Shown here piece by piece: positions 1-7,141 of a DNA stretch of 41,569 nt. A program made the translations under genes and the position numbers. The first letter of the stretch is position 1. Each line of letters opens with the position of its first letter. A model generated the notes under the pieces. It had not been told where the DNA came from. It did no database searches and saw nothing but the letters and a program-made list of their open reading frames with translations. The stretch covers positions 1 through 41,569 of the IMG/VR virus record IMGVR_UViG_3300046714_000146; one strand, given 5' to 3'. This DNA is from a virus.

Positions 1-245
1 ATTATAATTCGGATCTTGCCCTCGCGCGGGGTGTGGCCCTTATTGAGACTGGTCTCATTAGCGTGCGGTAATCGCCCGTGTTGTGCGGTAATCGCACACG
101 CCCATTACGTTGGCTACCGTAACGGCGGGACGATAGTTGGAGCTGCAACGATTGGACCTGCAACTGTTTCTGTATAGACCTTTGCGTCTCAAAGCGTTAT
201 GCGGAAACTTGACAACCGGCTGCATATTTGATTGGAGAAGCAGGT
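1..245. promoter_or_regulatory. Left-end regulatory region with operator-like palindromes
   Basis: No gene is convincing here. A palindrome at 41-60 (TATTGAGAC-TG-GTCTCATTA) matches the family found at 41421-41493 at the other end. GTGCGGTAATCGC occurs twice (63-75 and 83-95); the second copy extends to a near-perfect dyad with CGCAC, and a relative (GTGCGATTATCGC) lies at 41377-41389. Two direct copies of TTGGA(G/C)CTGCAAC sit at 137-149 and 152-164. CTACCGTAACGG near 113-124 resembles the tail of the right-end iterons. Together this looks like the continuation of the right-end control region across a circular junction. A TTGACA at 209-214 has no good -10 partner. Confidence 0.6.
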
Positions 246-422
246 ATGGCAAAGCGTCCCACACAGAAACCGGCTGAGACACTCGAGGAACGGATCGCGC
301 AGGTTGAACGGAAGATTGAGTACATCCTGGCGCGGCTCGGGACACACAACGCGGTCCACTTGACCCCCTTGGTTGAGGGCCACGCCTTTCCCGACCCCGA
401 CACGCCCCCCGAGGAAGGCTGA
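246..422 (+). CDS. Small coiled-coil protein, unknown function
   Basis: A 58-residue protein starting MAKRPTQKPAE. The start at 246 is preferred over an upstream ATG at 228 because GGAGAAGCAGGT lies directly before it. Residues 12-32 (LEERIAQVERKIEYILARLG) form an amphipathic helix likely to be a short coiled coil; the tail is Pro/Asp-rich. It is the first gene after the left-end control region, downstream of the outward promoter at 41532-41560 if the map is circular, so it may be expressed early or constitutively. I do not recognise a family. Confidence 0.6.
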   Translation: MAKRPTQKPAETLEERIAQVERKIEYILARLGTHNAVHLTPLVEGHAFPDPDTPPEEG

Positions 423-448
423 CCTACCATGAGCGCGGAGGGTGCCCC

Positions 449-643
449 GTGGGACTGATTCAACTCGTCGTACTGCTGCTCGTCGTCGGCGTGCTGTTGT
501 GGCTGGTGGAGACGGCCCCGTTTGTCTCTGTGTCGATCAAGCCGATCATCCGGTGGGTGATCATCGCAGCCGTGGTGTTGTGGCTGCTCTCGGTGTTCTT
601 TGGGATTGGCGACATCCAAATCCCCAGCCTCGGGCGACGATGA
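449..643 (+). CDS. Small membrane protein with two transmembrane helices
   Basis: A 64-residue protein with a GTG start and GGAGGGTG just upstream. Residues 3-20 (LIQLVVLLLVVGVLLWLV) and about 33-52 (the IIRWVIIAAVVLWLLSVFFG stretch) are strongly hydrophobic, separated by a short loop, giving a helical hairpin in the inner membrane. The layout resembles the small Thivi_2564-like proteins often seen in phages and proteobacteria. A superinfection-exclusion, membrane-perturbing or holin-like role is possible, but its place far from the peptidase gene gives no support. A ten-codon frame beginning at ATG 429 overlaps the start and may couple translation. Confidence 0.75.
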   Translation: MGLIQLVVLLLVVGVLLWLVETAPFVSVSIKPIIRWVIIAAVVLWLLSVFFGIGDIQIPSLGRR

Positions 644-655
644 CACACTGAGACC

Positions 656-731
656 GTCACGCGCGGTTCCTTCGCGTTCGCGTCGTTCCCATCCGGCGTG
701 GCGCTGCTGGGGAGCGGGGGCCGCGCGTGAC
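656..731. repeat. 11-bp perfect inverted repeat with 54-nt loop
   Basis: GTCACGCGCGG at 656-666 is the exact reverse complement of CCGCGCGTGAC at 721-731. It lies just after the small membrane protein gene, so it may stabilise or end that transcript, although no T-run follows. Confidence 0.6.
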
Positions 732-844
732 ACCTTCACGTCACCATTTCCTGTGGACGCAGAAAATGGTCAGATCCCGCACGCTCACGACACGTCACAT
801 CACGTCACATCATCTTCCCAACACGGGGAACATGATCGACACGC

Positions 845-873
845 TTGACAGCGGTGTGACGAGAGGCGCAGTA
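845..873 (+). promoter_or_regulatory. Possible promoter for a short transcript
   Basis: TTGACA at 845-850 is a perfect -35 hexamer. At 18 bases spacing the -10 would be CAGTAT (3 of 6 matches, keeping the second A and final T). A start near 880 would give an RNA of about 85 bases ending at the terminator at 931-965. The -10 is weak, so this is tentative. Confidence 0.35.
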
Positions 874-882
874 TTTCGCTCG

Positions 883-965
883 TGACTTTGCTCTCTCGTT
901 TGGTGCCCCGAGGGGCAACCTAGAAAGAGCAAAGCCCCGAAGGCCGCAAACCTTCGAGGCTTTTA
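883..965 (+). ncRNA. Candidate small RNA or attenuator hairpin
   Basis: CTTTGCTCT (about 884-892) can pair with AGAGCAAAG (925-933), enclosing a second stem made from GGTGCCCC and GGGGCAACC around a short loop. The outer arm overlaps the 5' arm of the terminator, so the two hairpins compete for bases 931-933. No reading frame accompanies it. It could be a short regulatory RNA or an attenuated leader; I recognise no known family. Confidence 0.35.
931..965 (+). terminator. Rho-independent terminator
   Basis: AAAGCCCCGAAGG (931-943) pairs with CCTTCGAGGCTTT (951-963) with one mismatch around the loop CCGCAAA, followed by T and A. The stem is long and the 3' arm ends in TTTT. It separates the left genes and any short RNA from the late leader. 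Confidence 0.8.
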
Positions 966-1237
966 GATTGACCGGGATGTGGCCGGTAAATCGGCAGTTG
1001 ACCGCCAGTTTACCTTCCTGATTCTTCTAAATCAATCACAGTTTGCAAGGCGGGGCATCCCGAGGATTGCCGTGTTCCGCTGATGCACGACCGAGCACTG
1101 AACATCAGGCGCGTCTCTCATCCGGGGTAGGTGGAGGGGCTACTGCTCTTAGGAAGCAGCAGCAATAAGGGTGAGGGGGCGTGTTCTCCGGGCTGACCGG
1201 GTTGGGAACCGGCGATCTCTACGAACGCGGCTCCATA

Positions 1238-1314
1238 CGGCTAGACCGATTCTTTTTTTTTTGAATCGGGCTAGGTCTAGATGCTCCAAGAACTTGCGGG
1301 GATCATCTAGCCGG
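1238..1314 (+). promoter_or_regulatory. Leader with mutually exclusive hairpins upstream of the late genes
   Basis: CTAGACCGATTC (1241-1252) can pair with GAATCGG...GGTCTAG (1263-1280), with an internal bulge and a loop of ten Ts. The 3' arm of that hairpin can instead pair with CATCTAGCC (1304-1312) through CTAGATG (1277-1283). CGGCTAGA (1238-1245) can also pair with TCTAGCCG (1306-1313). Such competing stems are typical of attenuators or switches. The next gene starts 64 bases downstream. Confidence 0.4.
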
Positions 1315-1377
1315 TGGTGGGCGGGAACTAGGGGGAGGGCCTGTAGCCGAAGGTCTGGAACTTATCGGAGGAAACCA

Positions 1378-1659
1378 ATGAAAGGAAAAGTTGGCACTCC
1401 ATGTCAGTTGCTCGTGCTTCCAAACCCCCTGCCCGGTCCCCAATGGGGTCAGAACCTTAGACGCGCTTCTTACAATGGCGACCCAACGGCGGCGTCAATG
1501 CTCGCGGCTCACGTCCTGAAATGGCATCTCAGGAAGATGCCAGCGACGAAGATTGCTAAACGTATCGGTGTTCCGCTTGTGACGGTTCTCAAAATCATTA
1601 GTCAAAATCACCACGTATCAGACCTCACGCCAAGATTGGTGAAGCGTGAAGCTGATTGA
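1378..1659 (+). CDS. Small putative HTH DNA-binding protein
   Basis: A 93-residue protein starting MKGKVGTPCQ, with an excellent site GGAGGAAACCA before ATG 1378; the in-frame extension upstream to 1171 has no supporting site and is leader. Residues about 44-75 (from VLKWHLRKMPATKIAKRIGV on to the next helix) fit helix-turn-helix, with the pattern of a resolvase or sigma-type recognition unit (ATKIAKRIGVPLVTVLKII). It opens the late block and overlaps the next gene by 14 bases. It could be a late regulator or a small-terminase-like DNA-recognition protein; the family was not identified. Confidence 0.65.
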   Translation: MKGKVGTPCQLLVLPNPLPGPQWGQNLRRASYNGDPTAASMLAAHVLKWHLRKMPATKIAKRIGVPLVTVLKIISQNHHVSDLTPRLVKREAD

Positions 1660-1930
1660 CGCCCTTAAACGTGCCGGGATTCCCTCGGGCTACCTCCAAA
1701 GCTATTTCATTGGGGCAACCCTCGTCGGCTCGATTCTGTTCATCCCTGACAAGGTGACGGCTGAGTCCGTGGCGAAGAACTTTGGGCAGCAGCTCTCGAC
1801 GGTCATCCCAAAACTGCGAATTCGCGTCGGCGAAGCCCCCAAGCCGGACCCCGGCCCGTCCTACCTGAACGCGGCGGGCAAACGGGCATGGCGGCTGGCC
1901 CAAGCGACCCAACCGAAGCTGCCCGGCTGA
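1646..1930 (+). CDS. Unknown small phage protein
   Basis: A 94-residue protein (MKLIDALKRAG...) with a GTG start inside the end of the preceding gene, so translation is probably coupled. The middle (GATLVGSILFIP) is hydrophobic and the C-terminal part is basic and proline-containing. No family was recognised. It ends in a TGATG junction with the next gene. Confidence 0.6.
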   Translation: MKLIDALKRAGIPSGYLQSYFIGATLVGSILFIPDKVTAESVAKNFGQQLSTVIPKLRIRVGEAPKPDPGPSYLNAAGKRAWRLAQATQPKLPG

Positions 1931-2352
1931 TGACCACAACCCCGTCGACTCACCCCGTCTACTACCACTACACCGCCGCCCATCTGGCGAAACGCATCGG
2001 CAAATACAATGCGACTCTGATTCCGCAGTCGCAACCCTTACTCGACGGCGTGAAACTGATTTGGTTCACGGATATGGACGGGGACTATCCCGACGAGGAC
2101 GCCCTTGGCTTGACGTCCATCCTGCTCCCGTATAGCCGCACGGCGGTCCGGTATCTCTCTCACGCGGAGCCGCCCGACATCGTGCCGTGGCTCACCTGGC
2201 GGGCGACCAAGACCCTCTCGCCTGTCTGGGCGGGCGTTGAATCTGTCGGACGTCCTGCCCGGTGGTTCGTCTGTGACCACGCCTTGGTCGTGCATCGCGA
2301 CCCGTTCTATCGGATTGATGAACGCATTCGGGTGGCGGCGATCAAGGGGTAG
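1930..2352 (+). CDS. Conserved YHYT-type protein, possible ADP-ribosyltransferase-like fold
   Basis: A 140-residue protein. ATG 1930 overlaps the previous stop (TGATG), so it is preferred over the in-frame ATG at 1888. It shows the layout of a widespread uncharacterised phage/bacterial family: YYHYTAAHLAKRI near the N terminus, then LIWFTDMDG, DALGLTS, a conserved Arg and RYLS, PW and finally RPARWFV. An N-terminal H-x-T followed by a helix and an (I/V)WFTD strand recalls ADP-ribosyltransferase-like folds, but I cannot assign catalytic residues. Its role in the phage is unknown. Confidence 0.65.
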   Translation: MTTTPSTHPVYYHYTAAHLAKRIGKYNATLIPQSQPLLDGVKLIWFTDMDGDYPDEDALGLTSILLPYSRTAVRYLSHAEPPDIVPWLTWRATKTLSPVWAGVESVGRPARWFVCDHALVVHRDPFYRIDERIRVAAIKG

Positions 2353-2369
2353 AATCGGGAAACCGAATC

Positions 2370-2780
2370 ATGAACCGAGACCAATTGCCTCCGCTTCCAG
2401 ACGATGTTCCGGCATTCCGGAGTCACCAAGCGACCAAAGCGGAGTGGATCAACGCCCTCAATCACGCCTATCGCCTGTTTGAGCAGCAGCCGACCGTGAA
2501 CTACGACGAGATTGCCAAGAAATACGCGGACATGTTGCAAATTGAGCTACGTAAACCGGGCACAGACGCCCTCCCGCCGCAGTCCTACTACAACGCCATG
2601 CAGCAGCGGCACGCGAACACGGCTCGGTTGCGGCCCCACGTCGACATCGTCCTCCCCCACGGGGCCCTCATGCCCAGCAACATCCGGTCAGACGTGTTCG
2701 GCGTCAACCCGAAAGTGCCGTGGGAGGTCAACGCGATCGATGTGTTGTTCCTCAAGGGCTGCGGCATCTCCCCCAAGTAG
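2370..2780 (+). CDS. Unknown protein directly upstream of terminase; possible small terminase
   Basis: A 136-residue protein (MNRDQLPPLP...) rich in helices. The region YDEIAKKYADMLQIELR followed by LPPQSYYNAMQQRH could be a DNA-binding helical unit. The position immediately before the terminase ATPase gene is where a small terminase subunit usually lies, but no small-terminase signature is evident, so that is inference from location. The ribosome site is weak (AATCGGGAAACC). Confidence 0.5.
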   Translation: MNRDQLPPLPDDVPAFRSHQATKAEWINALNHAYRLFEQQPTVNYDEIAKKYADMLQIELRKPGTDALPPQSYYNAMQQRHANTARLRPHVDIVLPHGALMPSNIRSDVFGVNPKVPWEVNAIDVLFLKGCGISPK

Positions 2781-2785
2781 TCCAG

Positions 2786-3817
2786 GTGGCGAAAAAGCGC
2801 GCCGGCGAGCCGGTATTCCTCGAGTCCAGCCCCCCGGCGCTCGAGTCCCTGCTGCCGGACTGGCCCGGGCTGATGACGCTCGCGATGGCGACGGCCTCGC
2901 AGCGGCGGCATCGGGTCGCCAGGTGTCGATGGTGTCAGCAGCAGTTCGTTAAAGTCTTGGAATCCGAGACCTTTCGAGGCCATTGGCTGTGCGAGACCGA
3001 AACCTGCGCGCTCCGGCAAATCCGCCGGGCAATTTTGGACGCCAAATCCGACCCGGCGCGTCCGTTTTTGTATGTCCCGCTCCCCTTGCAGGTCGATATG
3101 CAGGAATCGACCGTCAAACGGCTCCTGGTTGCTGGGGCCGCTGGGGCGTGCAAGTCCTACGGGGCGCGGTGGTCGTTGTACGCCCTCTGTCGCGAGGTGC
3201 CCGGCGCACAGTGCCTACTGCTGCGCTGCACCTACCCGGAATTACAGAAAAACCACCTGAAATTCATGGCGGCGGAAGCCCTGGCGCTCGGCGACGCGAA
3301 ATTCGTCGGCGGGAACATGCCCGAGATGCGGTTTGAGAACGGATCGCTGATTTCGATGGGGTATTGCGACAACCCAGGCGACGTCTCCAGGCATATGGGG
3401 CCGGAATGGGACAAAATCGCGCTCGAGGAAGGGAACAACATGGTCCCCGAGGCGATTACGGACATTCCCACGCGGGATCGGGGGTCCATCACCGCCCAGC
3501 GGGGCCTTGGGCATGAGCAGGACGGATCGACGCTTATCCTCGGCAACCCCGGCGGCCGCGGGATGCTCACCCTGATCGACCACTACATCACCCGGCAACC
3601 CGACCCGCTCGACTTTCCCGATTACAACGCCTCGCAATACGGCTTTATCCACGCCACGCTCGAGGACAACCCGTATTTGAAGGAAGATTATGCCGAGACG
3701 ACGCTCTCGGGCCTCTCGGCCGCGCGGTATCAGCAGCTCCGTTTTGGCGATTGGACCGTATTTACGGGGTCGTTCTTCGGGGAACTCAGCGATCGTCATT
3801 TTGCGACCGTGGCCTAG
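2786..3817 (+). CDS. terL: Terminase large subunit, ATPase half (split gene)
   Basis: This is the packaging motor ATPase, 343 residues from GTG 2786. An N-terminal zinc-finger-like cluster (C47, C50, C69, C74) precedes the motor. Walker A is GAAGACKS at 117-124, with Cys where the family has Gly before the Lys. WDKIALEEG at 208-216 is the Walker B/catalytic Glu region, and LGNPGGRG near 252-259 is the coupling motif. GDWTVFTGSFFGEL is the usual linker into the nuclease domain. The protein then stops, about 130-200 residues short of a complete large terminase; the nuclease domain is encoded separately at 4325-4957. The start is set by the stop of the preceding gene at 2780; an upstream in-frame ATG (2720) lies inside that gene. 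Confidence 0.88.
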   Translation: MAKKRAGEPVFLESSPPALESLLPDWPGLMTLAMATASQRRHRVARCRWCQQQFVKVLESETFRGHWLCETETCALRQIRRAILDAKSDPARPFLYVPLPLQVDMQESTVKRLLVAGAAGACKSYGARWSLYALCREVPGAQCLLLRCTYPELQKNHLKFMAAEALALGDAKFVGGNMPEMRFENGSLISMGYCDNPGDVSRHMGPEWDKIALEEGNNMVPEAITDIPTRDRGSITAQRGLGHEQDGSTLILGNPGGRGMLTLIDHYITRQPDPLDFPDYNASQYGFIHATLEDNPYLKEDYAETTLSGLSAARYQQLRFGDWTVFTGSFFGELSDRHFATVA

Positions 3818-3827
3818 ACATCGGCCG

Positions 3828-3968
3828 GTGGAGATCTACTGTCCCGTGAACGGGCGGGCGATGGATGCGTCCCATTTGATTGGGCCCGAACCCTTTCAAA
3901 TCACCGTCACGCCGACGTACGTCGAATTATTTCAGCGCATCGCGCCCAAGCGAGGTAGTCATGGCTGA
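3828..3968 (+). CDS. Tiny protein between the two terminase halves
   Basis: A 46-residue frame (MEIYCPVNGRAMDAS...) from GTG 3828, ending inside the start of the next gene (8-base overlap). One Cys near the N terminus and a strand-rich middle (FQITVTPTYVELF) are visible. The ribosome site is poor, so expression would depend on readthrough from the ATPase gene 11 bases upstream. It does not look like a remnant of terminase. It is real only if conserved in relatives. Confidence 0.4.
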   Translation: MEIYCPVNGRAMDASHLIGPEPFQITVTPTYVELFQRIAPKRGSHG

Positions 3969-4338
3969 CGAACGCACACCGCTCACCCTCGACGACGAAT
4001 TGGCGTACCGGACGTGGCTCGCCCAGAACAAGATTACCGACGCGGACCAGCCTGGGAGTTTCTACGACTACCGGGGCTTTTTCAAGGAATTCGGGTCGAA
4101 ACCGATGCAGTTCGGCCAGGATCACTTCACGGACACCTACAAGCAGCACGGGCACCCGACCTTCTCGGCTGAATCCCAGTATTCGCGGGGCCCGCAAGAT
4201 GGCGGGCGCTGGCTGGGCGAGGACACGCTGGTGGCCGCGCCGATGGCGTCCCACGCCGCCGCGCCGCTCAGCCCGAGCCAAGCGCATCAGCGCGCGATGG
4301 TGCATCTCCTCCGCGGACTCCCCGATGCGGGTCGATGA
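3961..4338 (+). CDS. Conserved phage head-module protein with HPTFSxES motif
   Basis: A 125-residue protein with GAGG seven bases before ATG 3961. The segments YDYRGFFKEFG, DHFTDTYKQHGHPTFSAES and GGRWLGEDTLV match a small, widely conserved phage protein found near terminase and portal genes in many podo- and siphophages, whose function is not established. Here it lies between the two parts of the large terminase, an unusual place. It overlaps the nuclease gene by 14 bases, so the two are probably translated together. Confidence 0.75.
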   Translation: MADERTPLTLDDELAYRTWLAQNKITDADQPGSFYDYRGFFKEFGSKPMQFGQDHFTDTYKQHGHPTFSAESQYSRGPQDGGRWLGEDTLVAAPMASHAAAPLSPSQAHQRAMVHLLRGLPDAGR

Positions 4339-4957
4339 CCTCGGCGCGTGTTTTTGGGGCTTCAATACGCCTGGGTGTTTCGTGTTTGCCCGGGTGCTGC
4401 CGAGCGGCCGGGTCATCATTCGCGCCGACCTCAAATTCGTGCGCTTGCCCGTCGCCGCGGTCGCCACCCAGGTGTTAGCCAGGGCGACGGCGCTCGGGAT
4501 TGACAGTTTTCGCGCGATCTATGGGAACCCCGAGATGTTTCCGTCGACCACCAAGACGGCATCGTCGACCTTGGAACCCGAAGCCCCGTCCTCGATGTTC
4601 GGGCGGGCGGGGTTGCCGATGATCCCGAGCGGCTCGAACCGCATCCACGGCTGGGCGCGGGTCCACGAATTTCTGCGGGACGCGCCGGACGGGGTGCCGT
4701 GGCTGCAAATCAACAAAGCCGAGTGCCCGTCGCTGGTTCGCACGCTGCCGACGCTCATCCAGAAAGAGAACGATCCGGACGATTGCGAGGGCGAGACGTT
4801 TGCGGCCGAAGCGTTGCGCGTGTTGTTGTCCTCGCGGCCCGCGCCCTCAGTGCGCGTGGTCCTGAAAGCGCCGTACCCGCCGTACACCGTGGGATGGTTG
4901 CGCGAACTGGACGACGCGGACGCGCGCAAAGGGAAATCTGGCGTCCTCGGGAGATAA
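4325..4957 (+). CDS. Terminase large subunit, nuclease half with altered active site
   Basis: A 210-residue protein that aligns end to end with the RNase H-like nuclease domain of large terminases: FWGFNTPG where the family has DWG-N-P, SGRVIIRADLKF, a YGNPEMF block where ADPSMW is usual, GLPMIPSGSNRIHGW, CPSLVRTLPTLIQ, and EGETFAAEALRVLLSSRP where DDHAADALRY is usual. Thus the first catalytic Asp is Phe (residue 10), the second is Asn (69), and the Asp-His pair is Thr-Phe with Glu nearby (157-162). By family knowledge this should be inactive as a metal-dependent nuclease, or should use shifted acids. It starts at ATG 4325 inside the previous gene. Its separation from the ATPase half is discussed in the findings. 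Confidence 0.82.
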   Translation: MRVDDLGACFWGFNTPGCFVFARVLPSGRVIIRADLKFVRLPVAAVATQVLARATALGIDSFRAIYGNPEMFPSTTKTASSTLEPEAPSSMFGRAGLPMIPSGSNRIHGWARVHEFLRDAPDGVPWLQINKAECPSLVRTLPTLIQKENDPDDCEGETFAAEALRVLLSSRPAPSVRVVLKAPYPPYTVGWLRELDDADARKGKSGVLGR

Positions 4958-4981
4958 ACGCGCTAGAATCGTCGCGCTTAC

Positions 4982-7141
4982 ATGGCTGACCCGACGCTGC
5001 CGATCGACGATCCCGCGTCTCCTGTCAAAAAAGGCTCACCTGGGCCCGCCGTCGATCCGATGACGGAGGACGAGGTCCACAAGTGGGAATCGCGGATTGA
5101 CGCCGCGCTCGCGGTGCAAGAGCCGTACTTGAAGTGGTGGGACGTCGCCATCAAGAACTACTCGCCGAGCGTCAAAGAAAATCCGGACGCCTACTCGCTG
5201 GAGGTCCGGACCAATCGCCTGTTCTCCATTGTCGAGCGCAAAAAGGCTGACCTGTTCTACAAGCAGCCCGACTTGACCGTCGCGCCGTCGCCCCTCCTAG
5301 AGACGATTCCGAACAGCGGGCCGATGGTGGCCGCGCACGCCGCGCTCTTGAACCACAAACTCGGGCTGTACGGCGTCAAGGCGACCACGCTCGGGCGCGA
5401 CGCCATCTTCGCGTATCTGCTGTTTGGCGCGGGCTGGACGAAAATCTACTACCGGACCTACACGGTCGACGTCGAGCGGCCCAAGCTGGACCCGATGGGG
5501 CAACCGGCGCTGGACCCGATGGGCGCACCGCAGATGGAGACGGTCCCGGTCCCCATCTACACCGAATGCTGCTGGGAAGCGTTCTCGAATCGGCAAGCCT
5601 TGATCCCGTCCGAATTCCGTTCCACCGACTTCGACAAAGCGCCCTGGCTGGGCCAGCGGTTCACGATGTCGTTGACCGAAGCGCGCGGCATTTGGAAAGA
5701 CCACATCCCCGACGACTTCACCGGCTCCGGGGCGGGCGGGTCCGGCTCCAGCGACAAGGCGCAATGGTTCAACCACGGCGCGATTCCCGAAGCGACCCGG
5801 GAAAGCACCAAAGACGTCGTGACGGGCATCGAAATCTACTATCGGACGTGTCTCGAGAACCCGAAAATCGTCCATCCATTGCACCTGACCAAAGTGGTGT
5901 TCATCGACGGCTTGGACGACCCGGTCGAGCATCGCCCGTCGCCCGATCAGACCTTCGACGCGCAAGGGCGGCTCACCCCCGACTCGCTCATCGGCTACCC
6001 GTATCACCCGCTGACCATCCGGACGCTGACCGACTCGGCCTATCTCATGTCGGACGTCATGGTGGCGCTCCCGCAGACGCAGGAACTCGACAAATATCGC
6101 GTCCAGGGCGTGAAGCAACGCGACATCAACAACACGGTCGGCTACTACAGCACCGGGAAGCTGCCGCCCGCCGAACTGGACAAGGCGATCCGCGCGCCGC
6201 AGGGCGGGCTCGTGGGGTTGCCGGATGAAGCGTTCAACGACCCGCGCGGGCCGATCAAGTGGCAGGAACACGCGCCCATTCCGCCCGACAACTACTCGAT
6301 GTCGAGCCAGATCGACTTCGACCTGTCCCACACGTTCGCGATTGATGCGACGGCGGTCGGCGTGGCGAACCAGGGCACACAAACCGCGACGGAATCCAAC
6401 CTGCGGCAAGCGAACGTCAACGTCCGGCAAGGGGCCGACCAAGGCTTCGTGGCGGATTGGTTCGTGACGGGCGCGGCGAAAATTGCCACGTTGATGCAGC
6501 GGTACTACACGGTCGAGGATGCGGCGGCGGTCATCGGGCCGCAAGCCGCGCAGCAATGGGACCAGTGGCGGCATCAGGTGCCCGTGCCGATGGCGTTCAA
6601 GATGACGCCCGACTCGAGTCTCAAGAACGATTCCCCGCTCGATCGGATGCAGTTCCAGCAGTTGTACTCGTACGTGGCGCAAGACCCGCACTGGAACCGG
6701 GCCTACCTGAATGAACGGCTGGCCGAGAAATACCATCTCGACCCATCCAAAGTGATCGTCCCCGACCAGCAGCTCCCGCAACCGAAGCCGGAGCCGCCCA
6801 AGGCCACGCTGGCGTTCAAAGGCGAGGACTTGTCGCCGCTGTCCCCGCAGTCGCCGATCGTCTTGGACATCCTGATGAAACTCGGGATGAAGATCGACCC
6901 CGAGGCGCTCCTCACCGCGCATCAGATCGGCGAGGAAGCCGCGACGGCGGCGGTCATGGCGACCGCGCAACAGACCAGCGGCCAGGGGACGCCGCCCGAC
7001 ACCACGCACGGCGGCAAACTCGCCCCGGCCGAGACGCTCGACAAGCATCTGGCCGAGCGCACGGGCGGGATGCAAGGGTCCGGCGAGGCCAGCCCTGAGA
7101 TGGCGGGCGGAATGGCGACCGGGCCGAGCGGGGTCATGTAA
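4982..7141 (+). CDS. Portal protein
   Basis: A 719-residue portal that forms the dodecameric ring at the packaging vertex. The N-terminal part (DEVHKWESRIDAALAVQEPY, then NRLFSIVERKKADLFYKQPD) and the segment with FNDPRGPIKWQEHAPIPPD and an alanine/glutamine-rich helix (ATESNLRQANVNVRQGADQG) are typical of podovirus-type portals of 650-750 residues. The C-terminal 100 residues are Gly/Thr/Pro-rich and probably disordered. A short internal repeat, LDPMGQPALDPMGAPQ, lies near residue 165. It follows the split terminase after 24 bases, and the next gene begins one base after its stop. Confidence 0.9.
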   Translation: MADPTLPIDDPASPVKKGSPGPAVDPMTEDEVHKWESRIDAALAVQEPYLKWWDVAIKNYSPSVKENPDAYSLEVRTNRLFSIVERKKADLFYKQPDLTVAPSPLLETIPNSGPMVAAHAALLNHKLGLYGVKATTLGRDAIFAYLLFGAGWTKIYYRTYTVDVERPKLDPMGQPALDPMGAPQMETVPVPIYTECCWEAFSNRQALIPSEFRSTDFDKAPWLGQRFTMSLTEARGIWKDHIPDDFTGSGAGGSGSSDKAQWFNHGAIPEATRESTKDVVTGIEIYYRTCLENPKIVHPLHLTKVVFIDGLDDPVEHRPSPDQTFDAQGRLTPDSLIGYPYHPLTIRTLTDSAYLMSDVMVALPQTQELDKYRVQGVKQRDINNTVGYYSTGKLPPAELDKAIRAPQGGLVGLPDEAFNDPRGPIKWQEHAPIPPDNYSMSSQIDFDLSHTFAIDATAVGVANQGTQTATESNLRQANVNVRQGADQGFVADWFVTGAAKIATLMQRYYTVEDAAAVIGPQAAQQWDQWRHQVPVPMAFKMTPDSSLKNDSPLDRMQFQQLYSYVAQDPHWNRAYLNERLAEKYHLDPSKVIVPDQQLPQPKPEPPKATLAFKGEDLSPLSPQSPIVLDILMKLGMKIDPEALLTAHQIGEEAATAAVMATAQQTSGQGTPPDTTHGGKLAPAETLDKHLAERTGGMQGSGEASPEMAGGMATGPSGVM

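Larger units (their letters stand above)
644..1377. other. Long non-coding leader between the two left genes and the late block
   Basis: No believable gene was found in 734 bases on either strand. It holds an 11-bp perfect inverted repeat (656-666 with 721-731), a short tandem of CACGTCACAT near 793-812, a TTGACA at 845, a hairpin region ending in a strong terminator (883-965), a 7-bp inverted repeat CGGGATG/CATCCCG (973-979 with 1056-1062) enclosing another hairpin (GGTAAA 985-990 with TTTACC 1009-1014), and competing hairpins around 1238-1314. It is probably the untranslated leader and control zone for the late operon that begins at 1378. Confidence 0.55.

Noticed and set aside
197-739. 180-codon minus-strand frame at the left end
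   Set aside because: Low-complexity, no ribosome site, and overlaps two better plus-strand genes and the control region.
973-1063. tRNA-like element closed by CGGGATG/CATCCCG
   Set aside because: The 7-bp outer pairing and 91-base length look right, but the D-loop lacks GG, no proper anticodon or T arm forms, and there is no CCA; kept only as part of the structured leader.
1143-1159. tRNA-Leu-like anticodon arm (CTGCT-CTTAGGA-AGCAG)
   Set aside because: The stem and 7-base loop with TAG fit an anticodon arm, but no matching acceptor, D-arm or T-arm with a TTC loop could be found around it.
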